Source: Trichomonas vaginalis G3
Taxonomy: Eukaryota; Parabasalia; Trichomonadida; Trichomonadidae
Reading direction: 5' to 3'
DNA: 64,000 nucleotides
Assembly: GCF_026262505.1 (NCBI RefSeq)
Contig: NC_067205.1
Coordinates: forward strand, 18,101,645-18,165,644
Shown here: piece after piece, positions 50,601-62,884 of the stretch
How positions within the stretch are numbered: the first letter of the stretch is position 1
Layout: every line of letters starts with the position of its first letter
The notes under the pieces: generated by a model
Told to the model about the DNA's origin: nothing
Databases searched by the model: none
What the model saw: the letters and a program-made list of their open reading frames with translations, nothing else
Position numbers and translations under genes: made by a program

Positions 50601-51250
50601 GAGAGGAAGTACTTTGTTGAAGAGAGGAAGCATCTTGATGAAGAGAGGAAGTACTTTGTTGAAGAGAGGAAGCTGCATCTTGAGCAAGAGAGGAAGTACT
50701 TTGTTGAAGAGAGGAAGCTGCATGATGAAGAGAGGAAGCTGCATCTTGAGCAAGAGAGGAAGTACTTTGACGAAGAGAGGAAGCACCTTGATGAAGAGAG
50801 GAAGCTGCATGATGGATGCATGATGGAGTGAGGAAGCACCTTGATGAAGAGAGGAAGCACCTTGATGAAGAGAGGAAGCATCTTGATGAAGAGAGGAAGC
50901 ATCTTGATGAAGAGAGGAAGTACTTTGAAGAAGAGAGGAAGCATTTGATGAAGAGAGGAAGCACTTGATGAAGAGAGGAAGTACTTTGTTGAAGAGAGGA
51001 AGCATCTTGATGAAGAGAGGAAGTACTTTGTTGAAGAGAGGAAGCATCTTGATGAAGAGAGGAAGTACTTTGAAGAAGAGAGGAAGCATCTTGATGAAGA
51101 GAGGAAGCACTTTGATGAAGAGAGGAAGCACCTTGATGAAGAGAGGAAGTACTTTGAAGAAGAGAGGAAGCACCTTGATCAAGAGAGGAAGTATTTGTTG
51201 AAGAGAGGAAGCATTGATGAAGAGAGGAAGCTGCATGATGGATGCATGAT
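47608..51250 (+). repeat. Heptad minisatellite, plus orientation, clean block
   Basis: Clean 21-bp units with scattered single-base indels (mainly 48,310-49,100). Punctuation elements start at 47,882 (G to T change), 49,145, 49,448, 49,924, 50,802 and 51,228. The block around 49,924-50,830 repeats the class B order seen at 35 and 38 kb, and the 49,145 and 49,448 spacers have the class A context (KQLDEER-KLHDG). Confidence 0.96.
49938..50831 (+). other. Open heptad frame between spacers (297 codons)
   Basis: A class B block from MHDGVRKHLDGVR to KLHDGCMME-stop. It contains two KLHLEQER octads close together near 50,678 and 50,738, separated by KYFVEER-KLHDEER, then KYFDEER-KHLDEER. The same arrangement ends the 13,569 block and occurs in reverse orientation at 62,520-62,630, so these three places are related blocks. 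Repeat only; no other domain. Confidence 0.35.
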
Positions 51251-54200
51251 GGAGTGAGGAAGCATCTTGATGAAGAGAGGAAGCACTTGATGAAGAGAGG
51301 AAGCACCTTGATGAAGAGAGGAAGCACTTGATGAAGAGAGGAAGCACCTTGATGAAGAGAGGAAGCACTCTTGATGAAGAGAGGAAGCACCTTGATGAAG
51401 AGAGGAAGCATCTTGATCAAGAGAGGAAGCACTTGATGAAGAGAGGAAGCACTTTGATGAAGAGAGGAAGCTGCATGATGGATGCATGATGGAGAGGAAG
51501 CATCTTGATGAAGAGAGGAAGCACTTGATGAAGAGAGGAAGCACTTGATGAAGAGAGGAAGCACTTGATGAAGAGAGGAAGCACCTTGATAAGAGAGGAA
51601 GTACTTTGTTGAAGAGAGGAAGCATCTTGATGAAGAGAGGAAGCACTTTGTTGAAGAGAGGAAGCATCTTGATGAAGAGAGGAAGCACTTTGTTGAAGAG
51701 AGGAAGCACTTGATGAAGAGAGGAAGTACTTTGAAGAAGAGAGGAAGCACTTGAGAAGAGAGGAAGCTTTGTTGAAGAGAGGAAGCATCTTGATGAAGAG
51801 AGGAAGCACCTTGATGAAGAGAGGAAGTACTTTGAAGAAGAGAGGAAGCACCTTGATCAAGAGAGGAAGTACTTTGTTGAAGAGAGGAAGCACTTTGAAG
51901 AAGAGAGGAAGCATATTGAAGAGAGGAAGCACCTTGATGAAGAGAGGAAGCACTTTGATGAAGAGAGGAAGCATTGTGAAAGAGAGGAAGCACTTGATGA
52001 AGAGAGGAAGCTGCATGATGGATGCATGATGGAGGAGGAAGCATCTTGATGAAGAGAGGAAGCACTTGATGAAGAGAGGAAGCACCTTGATGAAGAGAGG
52101 AAGTACTTTGTTGAAGAGAGGAAGCATTTGATGAAGAGAGGAAGCACTTGATGAAGAGAGGAAGCATCTTGATGAAGAGAGGAAGCACTTGATGAAGAGA
52201 GGAAGCACTTTGATGAAGAGAGGAAGCATTGATGCAAGAGAGGAAGCATTTGATGAAGAGAGGAAGCACTTGATGAAGAGAGGAAGCACTTGATGAAGAG
52301 AGGAAGCACCTTGATGAAGAGAGGAAGCACCTTGATAAGAGAGGAAGTACTTTGTTGAAGAGAGGAAGCACTTGATGAAGAGAGGAAGCTTTGTTGAAGA
52401 GAGGAAGCATCTTGATGAAGAGAGGAAGCACTTGATGAAGAGAGGAAGCACTTGATGAAGAGAGGAAGTACTTTGAAGAAGAGAGGAAGCACTTTGTGAA
52501 AGAGGAAGCATCTTGATGAAAGAGGAAGCACCTTGATGAAGAGAGGAAGTACTTGAAGAAGAGAGGAAGCACCTTGATCAAGAGAGGAAGTACTTTGTTG
52601 AAGAGAGGAAGCATCTTGATGAAGAGAGGAAGCTGCAGATGGATGCATGATGAGAGGAAGCATCTTGATGAAGAGAGGAAGCACTTGATGAAGAGAGGAA
52701 GCACTTGATGAAGAGAGGAAGTACTTGTTGAAGAGAGGAAGTACTTTGATGAAGAGAGGAAGCATCTTGATGAAGAGAGGAAGCACTTGATGAAGAGAGG
52801 AAGCTTTGTTGAAGAGAGGAAGCATCTTGATGAAGAGAGGAAGCACTTGATGAAGAGAGGAAGCACTTTGTTGAAGAGAGGAAGCATCTTGATGAAGAGA
52901 GGAAGCACTTGTTGAAGAGAGGAAGCATCTTGAGAAGAGAGGAAGCACTTTGATGAAGAGAGGAAGCTGCATTGATGGAGGATGGAGTGAGGAAGCATCT
53001 TGATGAAGAGAGGAAGCACTTTGATGAAGAGAGGAAGCACTTGATGAAGAGAGGAAGTACTTTGTTGAAGAGAGGAAGTACTTTGAAGAAGAGAGGAAGC
53101 ATCTTGATGAAGAGAGGAAGCACCTTGATGAAGAGAGGAAGCACTTTGTTGAAGAGAGGAAGCTGTTGATGAAGAGAGGAAGCACTTGTGAAGAGAGGAA
53201 GCATCTTTGAAGAGAGGAAGTACTTTGATGAAGAGAGGAAGCACTTGATGAAGAGAGGAAGTACTTTGTTGAAGAGAGGAAGCATCTTGATGGAGAGGAA
53301 GCATTTGTGAAGAGAGGAAGCACCTTGATGAAGAGAGGAAGTACTTTGTTGAAGAGAGGAAGTACTTTGAAGAGAGGAAGCACTTGATGAAGAGAGGAAG
53401 CACTTGATCAAGAGAGGAAGCACCTTGATGAAGAGAGGAAGCACTTTGATGAAGAGAGGAAGCTGCATGATGGATGCATGATGGAGAGGAAGCATCTTGA
53501 TGAAGAGAGGAAGCACTTGATGAAGAGAGGAAGCACCTTGATGAAGAGAGGAAGCACTTGATGAAGAGAGGAAGCACTTGATAAGAGAGGAAGTACTTGT
53601 TGAAGAGAGGAAGCACTTGATGAAGAGAGGAAGTACTTTGTTGAAGAGAGGAAGCATCTTGATGAAGAGAGGAAGCACTTTGATGAAGAGAGGAAGCACT
53701 TGATGAAGAGAGGAAGTACTTTGAAGAAGAGGAAGCATTTGTTGAAGAGAGGAAGCATCTTGATCAAGAGAGGAAGCACCTTGATGAAGAGAGGAAGTTT
53801 GAAGAAGAGAGGAAGCACCTTGATCAAGAGAGGAAGTCTTTGTTGAAGAGAGGAAGCATCTTGATGAAGAGAGGAAGCTGCATGATGATGCATGAGAGAG
53901 GAAGCATCTTGATGAAGAGAGGAAGCACTTGATGAAGAGAGGAAGCACCTTGATGAAGAGAGGAAGTACTTTGTTGAAGAGAGGAAGTACTTGAAGAGAG
54001 GAAGCATCTTGATGAAGAGAGGAAGCATTGATGAAGAGAGGAAGCATTTGTTGAAGAGAGGAAGCATCTTGATGAAGAGAGGAAGCACCTTGATGAAGAG
54101 AGGAAGCACTTTGTGAAGAGAGGAAGCACTTGATGAAGAGAGGAAGCACTTGTGAAGAGAGGAAGTGCATCTTGAAGAGAGGAAGTACTTTGATGAAGAG

Positions 54201-56127
54201 AGGAAGCTGCATGATGGATGCATGATGGTGAGGAAGCATCTTGATGAAGAGGGAAGCACTTGATGAAGAGAGGAAGCACTTGATGAAGAGAGGAAGTACT
54301 TTGTTGAAGAGAGGAAGTACTTTGAAGAAGAGAGGAAGCATCTTGATGAAGAGAGGAAGCACCTTGATGAAGAGAGGAAGCACTTTGTTGAAGAGAGGAA
54401 GCTTTGATGAAGAGAGGAAGCACTTGTGAAGAGAGGAAGCTGCATCTTGAAGAAGAGAGGAAGTACTTTGATGAAGAGAGGAAGCATCTTGATGAAGAGA
54501 GGAAGTACTTTGTTGAAGAGAGGAAGCATCTTGATGAAGAGAGGAAGCACTTTGATGAAGAGAGGAAGCACTTGATGAAGAGAGGAAGCATTTGTTGAAG
54601 AGAGGAAGCACTTGTTGAAGAGAGGAAGCATCTTGATGAAGAGAGGAAGTACTTTGTGAAGAGAGGAAGCACTTGATGAAGAGAGGAAGTACTTTGTTGA
54701 AGAGAGGAAGCATCTTGATGAAGAGAGGAAGCACTTGATGAAGAGAGGAAGCACTTTGATGAAGAGAGGAAGCACTTGATGAAGAGAGGAAGCACCTTGA
54801 TGAAGAGAGGAAGTACTTTGAAGAGAGAGGAAGCACTTTGAAAGAAGAGAGGAAGCACTTGATGAAGAGAGGAAGCACTTTGTTGAAGAGAGGAAGCATG
54901 ATGAAGAGAGGAAGCACTTTGTTGAAGAGAGGAAGCATCTTGATGAAGAGAGGAAGTACTTTGATGAAGAGAGGAAGTACTTTGAAGAAGAGGAAGCATG
55001 ATGGATGTGAAGAGAGGAAGCATCTTGATGAAGAGAGGAAGCATCTTGATGAAGAGAGGAAGCACTTGATGAAGAGAGGAAGTACTTTGTGAAGAGAGGA
55101 AGTACTTTGAAGAAGAGAGGAAGCATCTTGATGAAGAGAGGAAGCACTTGATGAAGAGAGGAAGCACTTTGTTGAAGAGAGGAAGCATCTTGATGAAGAG
55201 AGGAAGCACTTTGTGAAGAGAGGAAGCATCTTAATGAAGAGAGGAAGACTTTTGTTGAAGAGAGGAAGCACTCTTGATGAGAGAGGAAGTACTTTGTTGA
55301 AGAGAGGAAGCATCTTGAAGAGAGGAAGCATCTTGATGAAGAGAGGAAGTACTTGTTGAAGAGAGGAAGTCTTGATGAAGAGAGGAAGCACTTTGTTGAA
55401 GAGAGGAAGCATCTTGAAGAAGAGGAAGCACCTTGATGAAGAGAGGAAGCACTTTGTTGAAGAGAGGAAGTACTTTGTTGAAGAGAGGAAGCACTTTGTT
55501 GTAAGAGAGGAAGCATCTTAATGAAGAGAGGAAGTACTTGTGTTGAAGAGAGGAAGCATCTTGATGAAGAGAGGAAGTACTTTGTTGAGAGGAAGCATCT
55601 TGATGAAGAGAGGAAGCACTTTGTTGAAGAGAGGAAGCATCTTGATGAAGAGAGGAAGCACCTTGATGAAGAGAGGAAGCACTTGATGAAGAGAGGAAGT
55701 ACTTTGTTGAAGAGAGGAAGTACTTTGAAGAAGAGAGGAAGCGCATGATGGATGCATGATGAGTGAGGAAGCATCTTGATGAAAGAGGAGAGCATCTTGA
55801 TGAAGAGAGGAAGCATCTTGATGAAGAGAGGAAGCATCTTGATGAAGAGAGGAAGTACTTTGTTGAAGAGAGGAAGTACTTTGAAGAAGAGAGGAAGCAT
55901 CTTGATGAAGAGAGGAAGCACCTTGATGAAGAGAGGAAGCACTTTGTTGAAGAGAGGAAGCTGTATGATGAAGAGAGGAAGCACCTTGTTGAAGAGAGGA
56001 AGCTGCATCTTGAGCAAGAGAGGAAGTACTTTGATGAAGAGAGGAAGTACTTTGAAGAAGAGAGGAAGCTGCATGATGGATGCATGATGAGTGAGGAAGC
56101 ATCTTGATGGAGTGAGGAAGCATCTTG
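51250..56127 (+). repeat. Heptad minisatellite, plus orientation, deletion-rich block
   Basis: The unit is intact except for repeated loss of one base at the same site, ACCTTGATG to ACTTGATG, giving many 20-bp units. The charged heptad frame therefore breaks every few units. Larger losses also occur, for example shortened spacers GATGGATGCATGATGGAGAGG near 51,476 and 53,461, and a disrupted one near 52,972. Substitutions remain rare, so the error type differs from the insertion-rich noise at 1-8 kb. A clean class B end with the octad returns at 55,763-56,100. Confidence 0.95.
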
Positions 56128-56152
56128 NNNNNNNNNNNNNNNNNNNNNNNNN
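56128..56152. other. Assembly gap (25 N) at an orientation flip
   Basis: Exactly 25 N; plus-oriented array on the left, minus-oriented on the right. A placeholder gap. Confidence 0.99.
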
Positions 56153-56196
56153 CCAACAACAAGTACTTCCTCTCTTCATTAAGATGCTTCCTCTCT

Positions 56197-57153
56197 TCAA
56201 CAAAGTGCTTCCTCTCTTTCATCAAGGTGCTTCCTCTCTTCATCAAGATGCTTCCTCTCTTCATCAAGATGCTTCCTCTCTTCTTCAAATAGTATTCCTC
56301 TCTTCATCAAGATGCTTCCTCCCCCTCTCTTCATCAAGATGCTTCCTCTCTCTTCATCAAGGTGCTTCCTCTCTTCATCAAGGTGCTTCTCATCCATCAA
56401 TGCATCCATCATGCAGCTTCTCTCTTCATCAAGGTGCTTCCTCTTCTTCGTCAAAGTACTTCCTCTCTTCCTCAAGATGCAGCTTCCTCTCTTCATCATG
56501 CAGCTTCCTCTCTTCAACAAAGTACTTCCTCTCTTCATCATGCAGCTTCCTCTCTTCAACAAAGTACTTCCTCTTTTCATCAAGATGCTTCCTCTCTTCA
56601 ACAAAGTACTTCCTCTCTTCATTAAGATGCTTCCTCTCTTCATCAACGTACTTCCTCTCTTCATCAAGATGCTTCCTCTCTTCAACAAAGTACTTCCTCT
56701 CTTCATTAAGATGCTTCCTCTCTTCAACAAAGTGCTTCCTCTCTTCATCAAGGTGCTTCCTCTCTTCTTCAAAGTACTTCCTCTCTTGATCAAGATGCTT
56801 CCTCTCTTCAACAAAGTGCTTCCTCTCTTCTTCAAAGTGCTTCTCTCTTCTTCAAAGTACTTCCTCTCTTCATCAAGGTGCTTCCTCTCTTCAACAAAGT
56901 GCTTCCTCTCTTCATCAAGATGCTTCCTCTCTTCAACAAAGTACTTCCTCTCTTCATCAAGATGCTTCCTCTCTTCAACAAAGTACTTCCTCTCTTCATC
57001 AAGGTGCTTCCTCTCTTCATCAAGATGCTTCCTCTCTTCTTCAAAGTACTTCCTCTCTTCATCAAGATGCTTCCTCTCTTCATTAAGATGCTTCCTCTCT
57101 TCATCAAGGTGCTTCCTCTCTTCATCAAGGTGCTTCCTCACTCCATCATGCAT
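56197..57153 (-). other. Open heptad frame, minus arm (318 codons)
   Basis: Opens MHDGVRKHLDEER at the reverse spacer near 57,136 and runs leftward through heptads; a lost base near 56,842 moves it into the MKRGSTL-type frame, and it returns to heptads further on. It shows that the minus arm has the same block organisation as the plus arms. Repeat only. Confidence 0.3.
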
Positions 57154-58060
57154 CCATCATCCAGCTTCCTCTCTTCATCAAGGTGCTTCCTCTCTTCATC
57201 AAGGTGCTTCCTCACTCCATCATGCATCCATCATGCAGCTTCCTCTCTTCATCAAGGTGCTTCCTCTCTTCGTCAAAGTACTTCCTCTCTTGCTCAAGAT
57301 GCAGCTTCCTCTCTTCATCATGCAGCTTCCTCTCTTCAACAAAGTACTTCCTCTCTTCATCATGCAGCTTCCTCTCTTCAACAAAGTACTTCCTCTTTTC
57401 ATCAAGATGCTTCCTCTCTTCAACAAAGTACTTCCTCTCTTCATTAAGATGCTTCCTCTCTTCATCAAGTACTTCCTTCCTTTCATCAAGATGCTTCCTC
57501 TCTTCAACAAGTACTTCCTCTCTTCATTAAGATGCTTCCTCTCTTCAACAAAGTGCTTCCTCTCTTCATCAAGGTGCTCTCTCTTCTTCAAAGTACTTCC
57601 TCTCTGATCAAGATGCTTCCTCTCTTCAACAAAGTGCTTCCTCTCTTCTTCAAAGTTGCTTCCTCTCTTCTTCAAAGTACTTCCTCTCTTCATCAAGGTG
57701 CTTCCTCTCTTCAACAAAGTGCTTCCTCTCTTCATCAAGATGCTTCCTCTCTTCACAAGTATTCCTCTCTCATCAGATGCTTCCTCTCTTCAACAAAGTA
57801 CTTCCTCTCTTCATCAAGGTGCTTCCTCTCTTCATCAAGATGCTTCCTCCTTCTTCAAAGTTACTTCCTCTCTTCATCAAGATGCTTCCTCTCTTCATTA
57901 AGATGCTTCCTCTCTTCATCAAGAGTGCTTCCTCTCTTCATCAAGTGCTTCCTCACTCCATCATGCATCATCATCCAGCTTCCTCTCTTCATCAAGGTGC
58001 TTCCTCTCTTCATCAAGGTGCTTCCTCACTCCATCATGCATCCATCATGCAGCTTCCTCT
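57136..58060 (-). repeat. Reverse-oriented punctuation elements
   Basis: Four copies near 57,136, 57,212, 57,952 and 58,026 (CCTCAC-TCCATCATGCA twice-overlapping-GCTT). As at 11.7-12.8 kb they come as two pairs, each separated by two heptads (~75 bp), so the same paired module occurs in both orientations in this window. Confidence 0.88.
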
Positions 58061-61000
58061 CTTCATCAAGGTGCTTCCTCTCTTCATCAAAGTGCTTCCT
58101 CTCTTCATCAAGATGCTTCCTCTCTTCCACAAAGTACTTCCTCTCTTCATCAAGATGCTTCCTCTCTTCAACAAAGTACTTCCTCTCTTCATTAAGATGC
58201 TTCCTCTCTTCAACAAAGTGCTTCCTCTCTTCTTCAAAGTGCTTCCTCTCTTCATCAAGATGCTTCCTCTCTTCAACAAAGTACTTCCTCTCTTGATCAA
58301 GGTGCTTCCTCTCTTCATCAAGATGCTTCCTCTCTTGATCAAGATGCTTCCTCTCTTCATCAAGGTGCTTCCTCTCTTCATCAAGATGCTTCCTCTCTTC
58401 ATCAAGGTGCTTCCTCTCTTCAACAAAGTACTTCCTCTCTTGATCAAGGTGCTTCCTCTCTTCTTCAAAGTACTTCCTCTCTTGATCAAGGTGCTTCCTC
58501 TCTTCATCAAGGTGCTTCCTCTCTTCATCAAGATGCTTCCTCTCTTCAACAAAGTACTTCCTCTCTTCATTAAGATGCTTCCTCTCTTCAACAAAGTACT
58601 TCCTCTCTTCATCATGCAGCTTCCTCTCTTCAACAAAGTACTTCCTCTCTTCAACAAAGTACTTCCTCTCTTGATCAAGGTGCTTCCTCTCTTCATCAAG
58701 ATGCTTCCTCTCTTCAACAAAGTACTTCCTCTCTTCATCAAGGTGCTTCCTCTCTTCAACAAAGTACTTCCTCTCTTGATCAAGATGCTTCCTCTCTTCA
58801 ACAAAGTACTTCCTCTCTTCATCAAGATGCTTCCTCTCTTCTTCAAAGTACTTCCTCTCTTCATTAAGATGCTTCCTCTCTTCATCAAGATGCTTCCTCT
58901 CTTCATCAAGATGCTTCCTCTCTTCATCAAGGTGCTTCCTCTCTTCATCAAGATGCTTCCTCTTCTTATCAAGATGCTTCCTCTCTTCATCAAGGTGCTT
59001 CTCTCTTCATCAAGTGCTTCCTCTCTTCATCAAGGTGCTTCCTCTCTTCATCAAGGTGCTTCCTCTCTTCATCAAGATGCTTCCTCTCTTCTTCAAAGTG
59101 CTTCCTCTCTTCATCAAGGTGCTTCCTCTCTTCAACAACGTGCTTCCTCTCTTCATCAAGGTGCTTCCTCTCTTCATCAAGATGCTTCCTCTCTTCTTCA
59201 AAGTGCTTCCTCTCTTCATCAAGGTGCTTCCTCTCTTCAACAAAGTGCTTCCTCTCTTCAACAAAGTACTTCCTCTCTTCATCAAGATGCTTCCTCTCTT
59301 CTTCAAAGTACTTCCTCTCTTCATCAAGGTGCTTCCTCTCTTCATCAAGATGCTTCCTCTCTTCATCAAGATGCTTCCTCTCTCATCAAGTGCCTTCCTC
59401 CTTCTTCATCAAGAATGCTTCCTCTCTTCTTCAAAGTACTTCCTCTCTTGATCAAGGTGCTTCTCTTCTTTCATCAAGGTGCTTCCTCTCTTCATCAAGA
59501 TGCTTCCTCTCTTCTTCAAAGTGCTTCCTCTCTTCATCAAGATGCTTCCTCTCTTCAACAAAGTACTTCCTCTCTTGATCAAGGTGCTTCCTCTCTTCAT
59601 CAAGATGCTTCCTCTCTTCAACAAAGTGCTTCCTCTCTTCATCAAGATGCTTCCTCTCTTCAACAAAGTACTTCCTCTCTTGATCAAGGTGCTTCCTCTC
59701 TTCTTCAAAGTACTTCCTCTCTTGATCAAGGTGCTTCCTCTCTTCATCAAGGTGCTTCCTCTCTTCATCAAGATGCTTCCTCTCTTCTTCAAAGTGCTTC
59801 CTCTCTTCATCCAAGATTTGCTCCTCTCTTCAACAAAGGACTTCCTCTCTTGATCAAGGTGCTTCCTCTCTTCATCAAGATGCTTCTCTCTTCAACAAAG
59901 TGCTTCCTCTCTTCATCAAGATGCTTCCTCTCTTCAACAAAGTACTTCCTCTCTTGATCAAGGTGCTTCCTCTCTTCAACAAAGTACTTCCTCTCTTCAT
60001 CAAGATGCTTCCTCTCTTCAACAAAGTACTTCCTCTCTTCATCAAGGTGTTCACTCCTTCATCAAGTGCTTCCTCTCTCATCAAGATGCTTCCTCTCTTC
60101 TCAAGATCCAATGCTTCCTCTCTTCATCAAGATGCCTTCCTCTCTTCATCAGGTGCTTCCTCTCTTCATCATGCAGCTTCCTCTCTTCAACAAAGTACTC
60201 CTCTCTTTCATCATGCAGCTTCCTCTCTTCAACAAAGTACTTCCTCTCTTCATCAAGATGTTCCACTCTCTCAAACAAAGTACTCCTCTCTTCATCAAGT
60301 GCTTCCTCTCTTCTTCCATCATAAGTACTCTCCTCTTCATCAAAGATGCTTCCTCTCTTCAACAAAGTACTTCCTCTCTTCATTAAGATGCTTCCTCTCT
60401 TCAACAAATGCTTCCCTCTCTTCATCATGCAGCTTCTCCTCCTCTCAACAAAGTACTTCCTCTCTTGCTCAAGATGCAGCTTCTCTCTTCAACAAAAAGT
60501 ACTTTCCTCTCTTCATCAAGATGCTTCCTCTCTTCAACAAGTACTTCCTCTCTTTCATCAAGTGCTTCCTCTCCTATCTTCAAAGTACTTCCTCTTCTTC
60601 ATCAGATGCTTCCTCTCTTCATCAAAAGTACTTCCTCTCTTCATCAAGATGCTTCCTCTCTTCATCAAAGTACTTCCTCTCTTCATTAAGATGCTTCCTC
60701 TTTTCAAACAAAGTGCTTCCTCTCTTCAACAAATACTTCCTCTCTTCAACAAGTACTTCCTCTCTCTTCATCATGCAGCTTTCCTCTCTTCACAAAGTAC
60801 TTCCTCTCTTCATCAAGGTGCTTCCTCTCTTCATCAAGATGCTTCCTCTCTTCTCAAGATGCTTCCTCTCTTCATCAAGGTGCTTCCTCTCTTATCAAGA
60901 TGCTTCCTCTCTTCTTCAAAGTGCTTCCTCTCTTCAACAAAAGTACTTCCTCTCTTGATCAAGTGCTTCCCTCTCTTCTTCAAAGTACTTCCTCTTCTTT

Positions 61001-62884
61001 CAAAGTGCTCCTCTCTTCAACAAAGTACTTCCTCTCTTGATCAAGGTGCTTCCTCCTCTTCTTCAAAGTACTTCCTCTCTTTGATCAAGGTGCTTTCCTC
61101 TCTTCATCAAGGTGCTTCCTCTCTTCATCAAGATTTGCCTCTCTTCTTCAAAGTGCTTCCTCTCTTCATCAAGATGCTTCCTCTCTTCAACAAAGTACTT
61201 CCTCTCTTGATCAAGGTGCTTCCTCTCTTCATCAAAGATGCTTCCTCTCTTCAACAAGTGCTTCCTCTCTTCATCAAGATGCTTCCTCTCTTCAACAAAG
61301 TGACTTCCTCTCTTGATCAAGGTGTTCCTCTTTTCAACAAAGTACTTCCTCTCTTCATCAGATGCTTCCTCTCTTCATCAAGGGCCTCTCTTCCAGCTTC
61401 TCTTCATCAAGATGCTTCCTCTCTTCATCAAGATGCTTCCTCTCTTCATCAAGATGCTTCCTCTCTTCATCAAGATGCTTCCTCTCTTCATCAAGGTGCT
61501 TCCTCTCTTCATCATGCAGCTTCCTCTCTTCAACAAAGTACTTCCTCTCTTCATTAAGATGCTTCCGCTCTTCATCAAGGTGCTTCCTCTCTTCATCAAG
61601 ATGCTTCCTCTCTTCATTCAAGATGCTTCCTCTCTCATCAAGATGCTTTCCTCTCTTCTTCAAAGTACTTCCTCTCTTCATCAAGATGCTTCCTCTCTTC
61701 ACAAAGTACTTCCTCTCTTCATTAAGATGTTCCTCCTTCAACAAAAGTGCTTCCTCTCTTCATCATGCAGCTTCCTCTCTTCAACAAAGTACTTCCTCTC
61801 TTGCTCAAGATGCACTTCCTCTCTTCAACAAAGTACTTCCTCTCTCATCAAGATGCTTCCTCTCTTCAACAAAAGTACTTCCTCTCTTCATCAAGGTGCT
61901 TCCTCTCTTCTTCAAAGTACTTCCTCTCTTCATCAAGATGCTCCCTCTCTTCAACAAAGTACTTCCTCTCTTCATTAAGATGCTTCCTCTCTTCAACAAA
62001 GTGCTTCCTCTCTTCATCTTGCAGCTTCCTCTCTTCAACAAAGTACTTCCTCTCTTCATTAAGATGCTTCCTCTCTTCATCAAGGTGCTTCCTCTCTTCA
62101 TCAAGATGCTTCCTCTCTTCATCAAGATGCTTCCTCTCTTCATCAAGATGCTTCCTCTCTTCATCAAAGTACTTCCTCTCTTCATCAAGATGCTTCCTCT
62201 CTTCATCAAAGTACTTCCTCTCTTCATTAAGATGCTTCCTCTTTTCAACAAAGTGCTTCCTCTCTTCATCATGCAGCTTCCTCTCTTCAACAAAGTACTT
62301 CCTCTCTTCATCATGCAGCTTCCTCTCTTCAACAAAGTACTTCCTCTCTTCATCAAGATGCTTCCTCTCTTCAACAAAGTACTTCCTCTCTTCATCAAGA
62401 TGCTTCCTCTCTTCTTCAAAGTACTTCCTCTCTTCATCAAGATGCTTCCTCTCTTCATCAAGATGCTTCCTCTCTTGCTCAACGTGCTTCCTCTCTTCAT
62501 CAAGATGCTTCCTCTCTTCGTCAAAGTACTTCCTCTCTTGCTCAAGATGCAGCTTCCTCTCTTCATCATGCAGCTTCCTCTCTTCAACAAAGTACCTTCC
62601 TTCTCTTGCTCAAGATGCAGCTTCCTCTCTTCAACAAAGTACTTCCCTCTCTCATCAAGATGCTTCCTCTCTTCAACAAAGTACTTCCTCTCTTCATCAA
62701 GGTGCTTCCTCTCTTCTTCAAAGTACTTCCTCTCTTCATCAAGATGCTTCCTCTCTTCAACAAAAGTACTTCCTCTCTTTCATAAGATGCTTCCCTCTTC
62801 AAAACAAAGCTCCTCTCTCATCATTGCAGCTGTCCTCTCTTCACAAAGTACTTTCCTCTTTGCTCAAGATGCAGCTTCCTCTCT

